The notes: generated from the letters alone by a model not told the origin. A DNA stretch of 64,000 nucleotides from JANQQN01 sp964519665 (GCA_964519665.1 CAZFIV010000006.1:1-64000), one strand, 5' to 3'. Counted from the first letter of the stretch, positions 35,842 through 44,950 are shown. Program-made: numbers and translations.

Positions 35842-37344
35842 TCAGGAGGCGAGGTCTTGTGAGGTCTGCGGGGACACCACCGGCGCGACGGTGTGCGCTT
35901 CGGCGGCGCGCCGCTTCTTCGGTCGGCGGCTTCGCGAAATCGCGCGTTCGGACACCGGCGGGACCTTGATCTTGTAGGCCCGCATCTTCCGGTACATCGT
36001 CGCCCGACCCACGCCCAGAAGCTCGGCGGCTCGCGACACGCAGCCCCCGGCGTTCTCGAGCGCGAACCGGAATATCTCGGCCTCGTAGACATCGTAGGGC
36101 TGAACTTGCCCTTCGGCGTCGAGAGTCGGCGACCATTGCGCCGGTTCCGGCGGTGGCGGCGGCGCAACGACGACCGGCGGAGGGGGCTCATCGAACTTGG
36201 CCGTCAGGTCGAGAACCAAGTGGCTGTCCTCGGCGTAGGCGGCGGCCTTGGTCACGGCAGCCACGAGCTCGGGGACGTTACCTTCCCAGTCGCGCTTCAC
36301 GAAGGCCTCGATGACCACCGGGTCGATGTGAGCGCCCGGCGCGCCACTGATCGACTGGATGGCGTTGACGGTCCGATGGATGAGCTCGGGAATGTCTTTT
36401 TTGCGCTCCCGTAGCGGGGGAATGCGGACCACGGCCTGACTGAGAGGCCCGACCAGGTCTCGGCGAATTCTTCCTGCTTCGAGGTCGACGGCGATCGGAC
36501 GGTCGACGCACACCACCATCGGTGGCCATCGTACGGTGGTGCCGCTGACACGGGCCGCGGCCAGACCCTCGAGCAACTTCGCGAGTCGCTCCTGGCCGGA
36601 TGCACCGAGCGCGGTGAGCGACTCGATGTACACGACGCCGCCCTTGGCCTGCGCGAAAGCGCTCGGCACGCCCGAGGCACCGAACAGGGCGTCCTCGGGG
36701 GACACGCTGTTGTCGTTGTTGGCGGGTACGCGCACGAACGGGCCCTGGTGTCGCGGACCACTCGCGTGCCAGTGACGGGCCACGCCCTCTTGCCCAACGC
36801 CCGGTTCGGCTTCGAGAACCAGCACTTCAACGCTGGTCATGCGCTCGACGCGAGCCAGTACCGCCCTCATCACGTCGCTCTCGACGACGAGGTGGTCGAT
36901 CTTTGGGTCTCGAGTCAGCCGCAAGGCGCGGCTCGCTGGAATCGAAACTTGGGGCGGGGCCAGGTCGGCCGTATTTCGAGCCGCCCGGTCGAGAATTCGA
37001 ACGAGCTTTTCGCCGTCGACCGGCCGCTCGAGCACGTCGAGCACTCCGGCCTTGATGGCCGCCACGACATCGGGGACGCGACAATCCTGCGCGACGCACA
37101 CGATACCGGGCGGCGTGGGCTGCGAAAGGACGCGATCCACCAGGTCGAACTCCGGCGAACGGGCCATGGCCAAATCCATGAGCACGAACGTCGGGGTCGA
37201 TCGATAGACCTCCTCCAGCCCTGCTTGGGCGTTCTCTGCCTCAATGACCGCGAACCCTCGTTCCGTGAGGAAGCGGCCTGCGTTGTGGCGGAACGACGAG
37301 TCCCTGTCGATGATGAGAATGCTCCGACGGTCCATTGTCCTCAC
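35842..37344 (-). CDS. NtrC-type response regulator with degenerate AAA+ domain
   Basis: A 500-residue protein with three parts. A receiver domain (about 5-125) keeps acidic Asp13/Asp15 and phosphoacceptor Asp57, but the usual Lys-Pro is Arg-Pro (ERPVDGEKL). A central region (about 150-385) aligns with sigma-54 activator AAA+ domains but has lost their working parts: Walker A reads EAEPGVGQEG with Gln for Lys, the GAFTGA loop is deleted, and Walker B reads VVYIES. A C-terminal FIS-type helix-turn-helix (about 430-465, SRAAELLGVGRATMYRKMRAY) and a basic end finish the protein. It should still bind DNA but probably cannot hydrolyse ATP or remodel sigma-54. It starts at ATG 37344; no kinase gene adjoins. 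Confidence 0.86.
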   Translation of the reverse strand: MRTMDRRSILIIDRDSSFRHNAGRFLTERGFAVIEAENAQAGLEEVYRSTPTFVLMDLAMARSPEFDLVDRVLSQPTPPGIVCVAQDCRVPDVVAAIKAGVLDVLERPVDGEKLVRILDRAARNTADLAPPQVSIPASRALRLTRDPKIDHLVVESDVMRAVLARVERMTSVEVLVLEAEPGVGQEGVARHWHASGPRHQGPFVRVPANNDNSVSPEDALFGASGVPSAFAQAKGGVVYIESLTALGASGQERLAKLLEGLAAARVSGTTVRWPPMVVCVDRPIAVDLEAGRIRRDLVGPLSQAVVRIPPLRERKKDIPELIHRTVNAIQSISGAPGAHIDPVVIEAFVKRDWEGNVPELVAAVTKAAAYAEDSHLVLDLTAKFDEPPPPVVVAPPPPPEPAQWSPTLDAEGQVQPYDVYEAEIFRFALENAGGCVSRAAELLGVGRATMYRKMRAYKIKVPPVSERAISRSRRPKKRRAAEAHTVAPVVSPQTSQDLAS

Positions 37345-37939
37345 CTATCGGCCGGCCACTCGCGAGATTGAGACACTGATCGTTCGTTGCTTGCGACGTT
37401 CGTCGCATCGACGCTCATCCCACCTGGCTCGACACCCACCTGCAATGTTGCCTGATGGCGTCGGTTCTCGCAAGATGTATTCAGTCTTCAATACTCTTTT
37501 GGGGATGCCCGCCCGCAACTTCATGGCGGGGCGCCCAAAAACTCGCGTACTCGAGCACTTATTGCCTAAATTAGCCGGCCTCATGTCTGATTGCGTTATT
37601 ATAGAGTGATAGATTACCCCGTTTTGCGCGTGACGAAGTTGTGAACATACCGCGCGATCGGGTTTATTCGACTCTTTTAATACCTCTTCTACTTTTGAAC
37701 GTCTTGCCGTCGAGGTCGACACGGTGCGACAGGTCCGGCGACAAGTTGTTAAACAGGAACAAGCAACTTCGGTCGCGTGGCATTCCACCCGCTGCGTAAA
37801 GATAGATGCGTGATGGTCCGCACTGGCCTACGGGAAGCTCCTGCGTGACAGGCCCGGATTGGCACGGCACAGTGAAGGATAGCGGACGACATGCCGTTTC
37901 GCTCATCGAGCGGGCTTGTCGGAATCACCGGAGCATGAT
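37345..37939. other. Long AT-rich divergent gap
   Basis: 595 bases between divergent genes, clearly less GC-rich than the surroundings near 37450-37700. It has several T/A runs and a small tgcgac-gttc-gtcgca hairpin near 37391-37406. An 80-codon reverse frame (37906 to 37664) translates to a moderately protein-like sequence but has no clear ribosome site, so I do not call a gene. The segment probably holds promoters for both flanking operons. Confidence 0.5.
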
Positions 37940-38725
37940 GTGGGTCGCCGGACACCAAAGCCCTTCAACAATCCCTTCGTGCAGGCTGCGGAGTCGCTGA
38001 AGAAGGAGATCAAGCGGGCCCATCGAGACCAGAAGAGGGCCAAGGTCGAGGCCTTGCGCGCCCCCCGGCCGGGCAAGCCGTCGGCTCGCGAGGCGAGCGC
38101 GCCGCCCGAGCTGTCGGCCGCTGATCGGGAGCTATTCCTGAGCGCCGTCGCCGAACCCGCCCCACCTGACCCGAACACCGTCCGTCATACCAGTGCGGAC
38201 TTTCTGGCCGCGGTCAGAGACGCCAAGCCGCTCGCCCGCGATCCGCGAGGCGTGCTGCAACCCGAGTTGCCGCCAGGCCACGCCCGCCATGTGCCGGTCT
38301 ATGACGAAGATGCCGAGGCCCTCGCTCAGCTTGAAGCACTGGTCGACGGCATAACGCACTTCGACATCGCCGATTCCGACGAGTTCGTCGAGGGCCTCGC
38401 CGAGGGCGTGGATCGCCGGTTGCTCACCAAGATGAAACGGGGCGACTTCGCCGTTCAAGGTCATCTCGACCTGCACGGCCTGCGCCGTGACGATGCGCGC
38501 GAGGCGGTGGCCCGTTTCATCGAGAAGGCGTGCAAGAGCGGCCACCGGTGTGTGCGGATCGTTCATGGCCGCGGGCTCAACTCCAAGGACAACATCCCGA
38601 TTCTCAAATTATTGCTGACCAGCTGGCTCGAGCGGGGTCGCGTAGGGCGGGCGGTGCTGGCCTTCTGCACGGCTCGGCCGAACGATGGCGGCGCCGGCGC
38701 GGTGTACGTGCTATTGCGACGTTGA
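37940..38725 (+). CDS. Smr-domain protein
   Basis: The frame extends from TTG 37916, but I choose GTG 37940, which has a ggag six bases upstream; 261 residues. The C-terminal Smr domain (about 175-261) shows the LDLHGLRRDDAREAV and CVRIVHGRGLNSK motifs and the GGAGAVYVLLRR end. Smr domains nick or bind nucleic acids; in bacteria stand-alone versions (YdaL/SmrA/SmrB type) can act on DNA or on collided ribosome mRNA. The N-terminal half is charged and probably flexible. It overlaps the kinase gene by one base. Confidence 0.88.
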   Translation: MGRRTPKPFNNPFVQAAESLKKEIKRAHRDQKRAKVEALRAPRPGKPSAREASAPPELSAADRELFLSAVAEPAPPDPNTVRHTSADFLAAVRDAKPLARDPRGVLQPELPPGHARHVPVYDEDAEALAQLEALVDGITHFDIADSDEFVEGLAEGVDRRLLTKMKRGDFAVQGHLDLHGLRRDDAREAVARFIEKACKSGHRCVRIVHGRGLNSKDNIPILKLLLTSWLERGRVGRAVLAFCTARPNDGGAGAVYVLLRR

Positions 38726-39345
38726 TGTCGGCTCCGGTCCCTAGCTCCGCGCAAGGTAGCCTGACAGCATCGTTCAAGTACGCCATCGATGGCGTTCTGA
38801 GAACGCTGTGCACCCAGCGAAACATGAAGATTCACTGGGTCTCGGGTACTGCGGTGATGCTCGTCGGTATGGCGCTCGACCTCGACATATCCGCCCGCGC
38901 ATCGCTGCTGTTCTGTGTGTTCATCGTTCTGTGCATGGAAGTCCTGAACACCGCTCTCGAGGCGTTCGTCGACCTGCACGTCAAGGAATATGCGCGCCAC
39001 GCGATGGTCGCCAAAGACGCGGCCGCGGCCGCCGTGCTGGTGCTCGCGGTCTGTTCGGTGATCGTCTTTGCCGACATCCTCTTTCACCGTTGGTCGATGG
39101 TGATCGAGAGCGTGCCGAGCGTCCGGCGAACCCTTCTGCTCGGCATTCCCATCCTCATCATGCAGGGTATCGTCCTCACCGGCGCTCGCCGCCGAATCAC
39201 GGTCACCGTCCTCGGCACCCTGAGCTTGGGATGCCTCGCGTGGCTGGCGATCTACGCCCAAGACGCGATCTTCAGCTTCTGCGGCCTTTTATTCGTGATG
39301 ACCCCGCCCATTGCTCGACTCCGCCAGGAGAGCCTTTTGCGCTAA
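38725..39345 (+). CDS. dgkA: DgkA-type undecaprenol/diacylglycerol kinase with extra C-terminal helices
   Basis: A 206-residue membrane protein starting at the ATG of TGATG, coupled to the Smr gene. Residues about 10-125 are the DgkA fold with the active-site pattern CMEVLNTALEAFVDL and VAKDAAAAAVLVLAV. It phosphorylates a lipid alcohol (diacylglycerol or undecaprenol). The usual family length is ~120-130 residues, but here ~80 more form about three further hydrophobic helices (for example TLLLGIPILIMQGIVLTGA). This extension is unusual and could be a fused membrane domain. Lipid-carrier recycling suits the surrounding envelope genes. Confidence 0.88.
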   Translation: MSAPVPSSAQGSLTASFKYAIDGVLRTLCTQRNMKIHWVSGTAVMLVGMALDLDISARASLLFCVFIVLCMEVLNTALEAFVDLHVKEYARHAMVAKDAAAAAVLVLAVCSVIVFADILFHRWSMVIESVPSVRRTLLLGIPILIMQGIVLTGARRRITVTVLGTLSLGCLAWLAIYAQDAIFSFCGLLFVMTPPIARLRQESLLR

Positions 39346-39514
39346 ACCGTGCTCCGAGCGAAGCGTGACAAAGAAGCCGACTTTGGGCGCTCCGGTCCAC
39401 CGCAGGGGCCTGCCGTCATCAGGTGCTACGGAATCGCGAATGAACTCGAGCGTTTGAGGCGCCGCCTCGCTCGAGCCTTGGGTTGCGATCGTCGTCCGGG
39501 ATAGATTCCGAGCG

Positions 39515-40198
39515 ATGACGAAGATCGCCGCCGCCGTTTTCGATGCCTACGGCACCTTGTTCAATGTGCACGCTGCTGTGGCCCGGCTGCGTGAAGACAT
39601 CGGACCGCAGGCGGACCGGTTGTCCCAGGTCTGGCGTCAGAAGCAGCTCGAGTACACCTGGCTTCGCTCACTGATGCAGCGTCACGCAGACTTCTGGCAG
39701 GTCACGAGCGAAGCACTCACGTACGCCATGGAGTCCATCCAGATGAAGAATGACGACCTCCGGGACCGCCTCCTCGCTCTGTATCGCCGTCTGGATGCGT
39801 ACCCCGAGGTCCAGGGGGTCCTGCAGGAAATCCGAGCGGCCGGGATTCGGACGGCCATCCTCTCGAACGGCGCCCCAGGTATGTTGGCGGATGCCGTCGA
39901 GTCGGCGGGGCTCGGGCCCCACCTCGACGCGGTATTGTCCGTCGAGGCGGTGGGCGTCTATAAGCCAGCCCCGCCGGTCTATGTGCTCGCTCAAGACCGA
40001 TTTGGCGTTCTTCCGTCCCAGATCGCGTTCATGACGGCCAACGCTTGGGATGCCGCTGGGGCGGCGTCGGCGGGCCTGCATGTCGTCTGGGTCAACCGGT
40101 TTCACCAACCGCTGGAGCAGCTGCCGGCCCGCCCCGCCCACCAGATCCACGATCTCGTGTCGCTGCCAGCCCTCCTCACCGGAGCTTCGACCGCGTGA
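39515..40198 (+). CDS. HAD superfamily hydrolase, type II haloacid dehalogenase-like
   Basis: A 227-residue protein with HAD motif I FDAYGTLF (nucleophile Asp10), an (S)-2-haloacid-dehalogenase-like cap (WRQKQLEYTWLRSLM), motif II ILSNGAP, motif III Lys in VGVYKPAP, and motif IV in TANAWDAAGA. These match L-2-haloacid dehalogenases, which remove halogen from 2-haloacids; natural substrates are often unknown. It is 169 bases after the kinase gene, so probably its own transcript. Confidence 0.93.
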   Translation: MTKIAAAVFDAYGTLFNVHAAVARLREDIGPQADRLSQVWRQKQLEYTWLRSLMQRHADFWQVTSEALTYAMESIQMKNDDLRDRLLALYRRLDAYPEVQGVLQEIRAAGIRTAILSNGAPGMLADAVESAGLGPHLDAVLSVEAVGVYKPAPPVYVLAQDRFGVLPSQIAFMTANAWDAAGAASAGLHVVWVNRFHQPLEQLPARPAHQIHDLVSLPALLTGASTA

Positions 40199-40219
40199 CG
40201 GTCCACCCGTGGACCCCGC

Positions 40220-42073
40220 CTAAGGCTCCGGAAGAGCCGGAATCACGGGGGCGCCCCCCCCCGCGACGACCAGAGTCACGAGGGTCAGGATGGTCGCCAT
40301 CGCCGGCGTGAGCGTCCAGAGCAGAGCGAAGACCGCCACCAGCGCCAGCAGAAGGCCGGTGATGACCCACGCGCGGGTCGGCGCGGCGGAGCGATGCGCC
40401 TCGAGCACTGGGAGCGCATGCGCGAGGGGCGCAAGCGCCGGCCGCATCAGTCTCGGTGAGCCGGACTCGGCAAGCATGTGGGTGGGCCGAGGCAGCATCA
40501 CCCTCACCCGTAAGCCGTGCTTGGGCTGTGGCGAGCCTTCGGCCACCAAACTCGCGTCGCGCGCGGCCGGTTCTTTGGCCGCTCGAGTCAAGCCGGCCTG
40601 CTTCGCGAGCATCGGCGCTTCGGGTTTCGAGTCCATCACTTGAGCGGAAAGGGCCTTCGCCCCCGCTCGGGCGCGCGGATCGATGTCGATCCCCACCCCG
40701 ACGACGCCCACGATTCCGTCGCGGTCGCGACCGACAAGCCACGGCGTCTGGTCGCGGTCCTCGAAGAACGTGAGCGCGCCTCGATGGGCGGGATCGACGG
40801 CGAGATTCATCGTCTGCTTCACTCGTTCGGCGGTCCCCAAAAACCAGCGCTCCCCTTCGACCGTCCCATGGTAGGCCCCGTCGGCATGGCGCAGGGCCGC
40901 GCCCTCCAACACGTTCAGTTCCTGTCCGTCGACCGCAGCCTTGAGCGAGTCGTGGACGGGCCCGCCATATTCCCGGGTCAGGGCTTCAGCCACCGCCAAT
41001 ACCCGGTCCGACCGGGTGTCGTCGAAAGCGACCGCTTCCACCGGTCCGGGCGCGGCGAGCAACACCGGGTCGACAAACCAATGCTGCACCCGCACAAGCT
41101 CTGCGAGATCCCGCTCTCGGCTAACGACCAAGCCCGCCTCGTGGAGCCCGTGCAAAAAAGCGAGGCGCGAACGCATCCGACCGAGGCCCGGGGCGACCGC
41201 CGCGCCGGCCAGCAGAACCGCGGCGACCGTCGGCAGCCAGTCGGGCAATCGAAGAGGATCGGCCCGGGAGATCGAAAAGCCGGCGATGGCTACCGCCAAC
41301 AGCGTCACCGCGGCCGCGCCGACCTTGGCGTGACGGTCCGGCCGAACCTGCGCTGCCATGAGCCGATCGTGCCGCTCGTTGCGTTGCGCGGCCCAGCTAT
41401 CGCGCCAGGGTCCCGCGACCACCACTCGGATCGGCTCCAACGCCTTGCTTCCCGCGAACACCGGGTCACCCTCGCGCTTGTCGACGGCGGGACCCGGTCC
41501 CATCACCGGCGAATCGTCGAGCTGGCCGCTCTCCGACGACAGGTATCCATCCACTGGAACGCAATCGCCCGCCTGCAACCGAAGCTCGTCTTTGGCGACC
41601 AGCGCCGAGGCGGGTACCAGGGCGGACGTTGCGTGGTCATGATGAACCTCCGATTTGGCTTTTCCGCTCACCTCGGGCCAACTGTGACGTCGGACGAGGC
41701 TACCTTCCAGCCAACGGGTCAGGGCCATCAACAACGCCAGCCCACCGGCCGCCTCCAACGCCGCCGGAGCCAGCGCGGACCGAGCGTCCAAGTTCAAGAG
41801 AGTGACCACGACCATGACGATGACGACGACTCCCGCCGCCATCCACGTGAGTAGGAAGACACCTCGATGGTGATACGGCCTTCCGATGACCCCCACCAAG
41901 AGGGTCAGGGCACAGATGAGCGCCCCGAGAAGCACGGCGCCAGTCTGATCTAGCAAGCTATCCTGCTCAGAAGCGACGTACGCGCGAACCGCGACGCCGA
42001 ACAGCAGGGTGAGGACGCCCACGACCATCGCCAGCACGGCGCTGGTCCGCCCGGGAGACAGCTCGTCTCTCAT
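40220..42073 (-). CDS. Degenerate P-type ATPase-like membrane protein
   Basis: A 617-residue protein with four N-terminal membrane helices, a cytoplasmic part and further helices at 255-300 and at the C-terminus. The region LRLQAGDCVPVDGYLSSES followed by VMGPGPAVDKREGDPVFAGS reads like the actuator domain of heavy-metal P1B-ATPases (usually PGERIPVDG...TGESLPVEK...GDxVIGGT), but TGES is lost. Later AEALTREYGGPVHDSLK and GTVEGERWFLGTAE resemble the nucleotide-binding domain, and GIVGVVGVGIDIDP the P-domain. The phosphorylation motif DKTGTLT is absent. I infer a pump relative without catalytic power. The last ~50 residues form two helices. Confidence 0.6.
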   Translation of the reverse strand: MRDELSPGRTSAVLAMVVGVLTLLFGVAVRAYVASEQDSLLDQTGAVLLGALICALTLLVGVIGRPYHHRGVFLLTWMAAGVVVIVMVVVTLLNLDARSALAPAALEAAGGLALLMALTRWLEGSLVRRHSWPEVSGKAKSEVHHDHATSALVPASALVAKDELRLQAGDCVPVDGYLSSESGQLDDSPVMGPGPAVDKREGDPVFAGSKALEPIRVVVAGPWRDSWAAQRNERHDRLMAAQVRPDRHAKVGAAAVTLLAVAIAGFSISRADPLRLPDWLPTVAAVLLAGAAVAPGLGRMRSRLAFLHGLHEAGLVVSRERDLAELVRVQHWFVDPVLLAAPGPVEAVAFDDTRSDRVLAVAEALTREYGGPVHDSLKAAVDGQELNVLEGAALRHADGAYHGTVEGERWFLGTAERVKQTMNLAVDPAHRGALTFFEDRDQTPWLVGRDRDGIVGVVGVGIDIDPRARAGAKALSAQVMDSKPEAPMLAKQAGLTRAAKEPAARDASLVAEGSPQPKHGLRVRVMLPRPTHMLAESGSPRLMRPALAPLAHALPVLEAHRSAAPTRAWVITGLLLALVAVFALLWTLTPAMATILTLVTLVVAGGGAPVIPALPEP

Positions 42074-42278
42074 GAACGTCGGGTTTTGTTGCAGGAACCC
42101 TGCTCCGTGTACAGACCAGCATGCTACCGGGCGCGCAGAGGGGGTACCAACGCCGCAGAGCGGACGCCGACGCTTGCTCGGGTCGGGCCGTAGAATACGG
42201 GTTTATACTAAGCTCCGGGGCTCGGAATTCCGGCCCCCGAAGACCGCCGGACACTTCGACGGACGCCGACAGCGCCCG

Positions 42279-42788
42279 TCATGGGCACGCGGTGGTCTCG
42301 ACCGGATAGGTGCCCATCAGCTCGGACCACTCGGCGGCGACTCGTCGCTTCATATCTTCTTCGTCGAGACGCCACTTCCAATTTGCGTAGGTCCGGTAGC
42401 CCTTCTTTTGCTCCGAACCCCGGTACACGAAGTGGCCTGGGTAGTTCATCTGACCGGCGATCACGTTGACGCAGAGCTCCCCGCCGGCGTCGGGTGTGAG
42501 ATCGTCGTTTCCGCTGTCGAACTCGGACAGGAGATATCGTGCCGCGGGAACCTTGAAGACATGGACCGACCGGCCGCGGTCAGCGAAATCGAGCTTGAAG
42601 GTGTAGAACGCTTCAACCTGAGTGAACTTGAGGTTGCGCAGCGGTGTGTCGGTGTCGACGACCAACACCACGATGCCCGTGTCCGAACCCAGGCTCGGGT
42701 TGCGGCCGGGGCTTACGGAGTGCGAGCACGAAGTGATGCCGAATGCGGCCACGACGGCCGGGAACAGAACGTGTGATGGACGCCTCAT
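42279..42788 (-). CDS. Small putative lipoprotein
   Basis: A 169-residue protein with a signal peptide ending in FGITSC, a fair lipobox with Cys21. The rest is a compact beta-rich domain (IVVLVVDTDTPLRNLKFTQVEAFYTFKL) with one later Cys pair (Cys105 and near C-terminal Cys) that could bridge. I do not recognise the family. It lies between the pseudo-ATPase and the metalloprotease, all in the same direction but with gaps, and faces the periplasm or outer membrane. Confidence 0.75.
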   Translation of the reverse strand: MRRPSHVLFPAVVAAFGITSCSHSVSPGRNPSLGSDTGIVVLVVDTDTPLRNLKFTQVEAFYTFKLDFADRGRSVHVFKVPAARYLLSEFDSGNDDLTPDAGGELCVNVIAGQMNYPGHFVYRGSEQKKGYRTYANWKWRLDEEDMKRRVAAEWSELMGTYPVETTACP

Positions 42789-42816
42789 CGCCGCGGAGCT
42801 TACTCCGCGCGGAAGG

Positions 42817-44793
42817 CTAGCTCCACCGGGGTCGTGAGTTCACATCTCGGTCGATAGCCGAGGCCTGGACCTTCCGCAACTGAACCCGTCGTCCCATAAC
42901 ACCCAACAACCCCAAGCCGAGTATGACCAGCGTAACGACCCCAGGACCAAAACGTGGGCGACCCACGCTCGCGCACGAGCAGGATCCCCCGTCGCATTCT
43001 GGGTCGCAGCCGCAGTCATCGCACTGGTTGGTGGTGTCACAAACGCAGAAGTCGTCGGGGATGGCCGAGACCGTCCGGTCAGGGTCGGCCGGGTCGGGGA
43101 CGACCAGGGGCCCGCACAAGCCCGAGTTGGTACCGGGAACCGAGTAGCAGCGGAGACCGGGCGTACAACTGTTCGGATCGCTCGGCTGGCAGGAGGTCGT
43201 GCACAGGGACGCAGTTCCGAAGGGACGACAGACCAGCCCCGACATGCACTCTTCATCGCTTTGGCAGACTTCGGCGATCGTTAGGAAGCCGCGCTGGGGG
43301 ATGCACAGCGCCACCGGAAAGCCCGGCTCGAGGCGGCACTGGTTGTTCGGCGGACAGTCATCTTGCTGCGTGCAGATGCGGTAACACAGGGCCGAATCGA
43401 TCCCCACGGTCTCGTCGAACGCGCAGAACGACTCGATATCGCAGATTTCAGGGATGCACGGTTCCCCAGCCTGCGCTTCGGTCTGGCACACCGACGTGTT
43501 CATGAGTCCGATGACCGGCTGACAGAACGTCCGATCGATCCCGCAAAACTGACCGAGGGCCTGGGTCGAGCACTCCGCGTAGCAGAACGTCACCCCGATC
43601 TCGTCGCGGTACTGCACGCATCGATGCCCGGCCTTGCACTCGCCGTTCGCAAAGCAGAGCTCATTTTGCCCGCCCTTGCCCGCCGGATCGCAAAGACCGG
43701 AGCTCGGAACGCACACCCCGATGACGGTGCCCCCTTGCCGGGTGACGTCGCATCGGTAGCCGTTGGGACAGTTCTGCGGCAACCCGGGGGTCGGGTCGCA
43801 GGCCCGACTGCAGAACGGCTGCAGGTTATTGACGTTGGGAACCGTGACGCACAAACCCGAAGCGCACTGCTGTCCGTTGCTGCACTGGTCGCACAGCTCG
43901 TCGACCGGCGGCGGGGCCAGACAGAAGTTGCCAGCGTTGGTGCGCTCGCAGGTGAGCCCGGCGGGACACGCGCCCACCTGGCCCGTTAGGCAGCCGGCTG
44001 AACAGTACGATCGACGGTTCTGCTCGTCGCGAAGACAGAGACGGCCCGCGCAGTCGGAATCCTCGATGCAGGGCGCCCCCACCGCGCCTCCCGCGCTCGG
44101 CGTGCCCGGTACCGACTCGCCGTTGGGGTACAGCGAGCAGATACCTTGAACGTCATCGACCGCCGGGCCCCGCTGAATGAGTTTGTTGTTCTCGAAGTAC
44201 ATCGCAGCCGCCGGATCGTCACTGTGGCCCAGTCCGAGGAAGTGCCCGACCTCGTGAAACACGACCGTCTCGACGTCGACCGGAGCTGGCGTTCCCTGGC
44301 CGGCCGCGTTCGGGTCGGTCGTCCACGTCCAGTGCACGCCGTTGAGCACGATATCGGCGTCGGTGATCGTCTGGTTTCCATCGAGCGTATAGAAGGCGAA
44401 GGTCAGGGCCAGCGTACCCGCTTCCTGATCCGGCCACCCCGCCGAGTCCTCGACCCAGAAGACCCGATTTATCCCATCGTTGTTGACCGAGGCCTGCCCC
44501 GGCCATGGCTGCTCGGTGAACGACAGCGACGAACACGCCACCTGTTGCCACGAATCGAATGCCTGGCGCACGGCGACGACGTCGGAACCGTCAGTGACGT
44601 CAGCGGTACCCTGCGGATCGACAGTGAACGGCACCGGCTGGCCTGCTTGGTTCGGCCAACGCTGACCGGGTGCGTTGAAGCCGTGCGCCGCCCCAGGCCA
44701 CGCTACCAAACTCAGGACCAACGGCATGACCAAGAGCAGGACCGAGGGCCGAAGGTGACTTCGAGGAAGCTGGGTGGATGGGATGCCCCGCAT
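42817..44793 (-). CDS. Secreted matrixin-type zinc metalloprotease, Cys-rich, MYXO-CTERM-like
   Basis: Start chosen at ATG 44793 because it gives a clean signal peptide (LLLVMPLVLSLVAWPGAAHG); 658 residues. A metzincin catalytic domain (about 25-220) carries HEVGHFLGLGHSDD with three zinc-binding His and the catalytic Glu, followed by the Met-turn AAAMYF. The remainder is a long series of Cys-rich repeats with CxxxxDC-type spacing and ~45 Cys (about 230-610), EGF- or dickkopf-like. A CSCASVGRPRFGPG segment, one hydrophobic helix and a GRR end follow, like the MYXO-CTERM sorting tail of Myxococcota. It probably cleaves extracellular proteins from the cell surface. An upstream GTG (44829) is an alternative start. 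Confidence 0.9.
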   Translation of the reverse strand: MRGIPSTQLPRSHLRPSVLLLVMPLVLSLVAWPGAAHGFNAPGQRWPNQAGQPVPFTVDPQGTADVTDGSDVVAVRQAFDSWQQVACSSLSFTEQPWPGQASVNNDGINRVFWVEDSAGWPDQEAGTLALTFAFYTLDGNQTITDADIVLNGVHWTWTTDPNAAGQGTPAPVDVETVVFHEVGHFLGLGHSDDPAAAMYFENNKLIQRGPAVDDVQGICSLYPNGESVPGTPSAGGAVGAPCIEDSDCAGRLCLRDEQNRRSYCSAGCLTGQVGACPAGLTCERTNAGNFCLAPPPVDELCDQCSNGQQCASGLCVTVPNVNNLQPFCSRACDPTPGLPQNCPNGYRCDVTRQGGTVIGVCVPSSGLCDPAGKGGQNELCFANGECKAGHRCVQYRDEIGVTFCYAECSTQALGQFCGIDRTFCQPVIGLMNTSVCQTEAQAGEPCIPEICDIESFCAFDETVGIDSALCYRICTQQDDCPPNNQCRLEPGFPVALCIPQRGFLTIAEVCQSDEECMSGLVCRPFGTASLCTTSCQPSDPNSCTPGLRCYSVPGTNSGLCGPLVVPDPADPDRTVSAIPDDFCVCDTTNQCDDCGCDPECDGGSCSCASVGRPRFGPGVVTLVILGLGLLGVMGRRVQLRKVQASAIDRDVNSRPRWS

Positions 44794-44950
44794 GCCGCGC
44801 TCATCTTGGAAGCAGCGCCCGAGGCGCACAACCTCCCGGCTCGAGTTATCGCCGCGCCTGAAGCCTCGGTTGCGGATTTATGGGTAAAACAGCCGAGCCC
44901 CGATCGACCGTCCTGAAGTCAACGATGCGCCGGGTATGGGCAGCGGATGG

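Noticed and set aside
37860..37875. tggcacg word resembling the -24 half of a sigma-54 promoter before the Smr gene
   Set aside because: The -12 GC is not at the right distance (agtg instead of ttgc).
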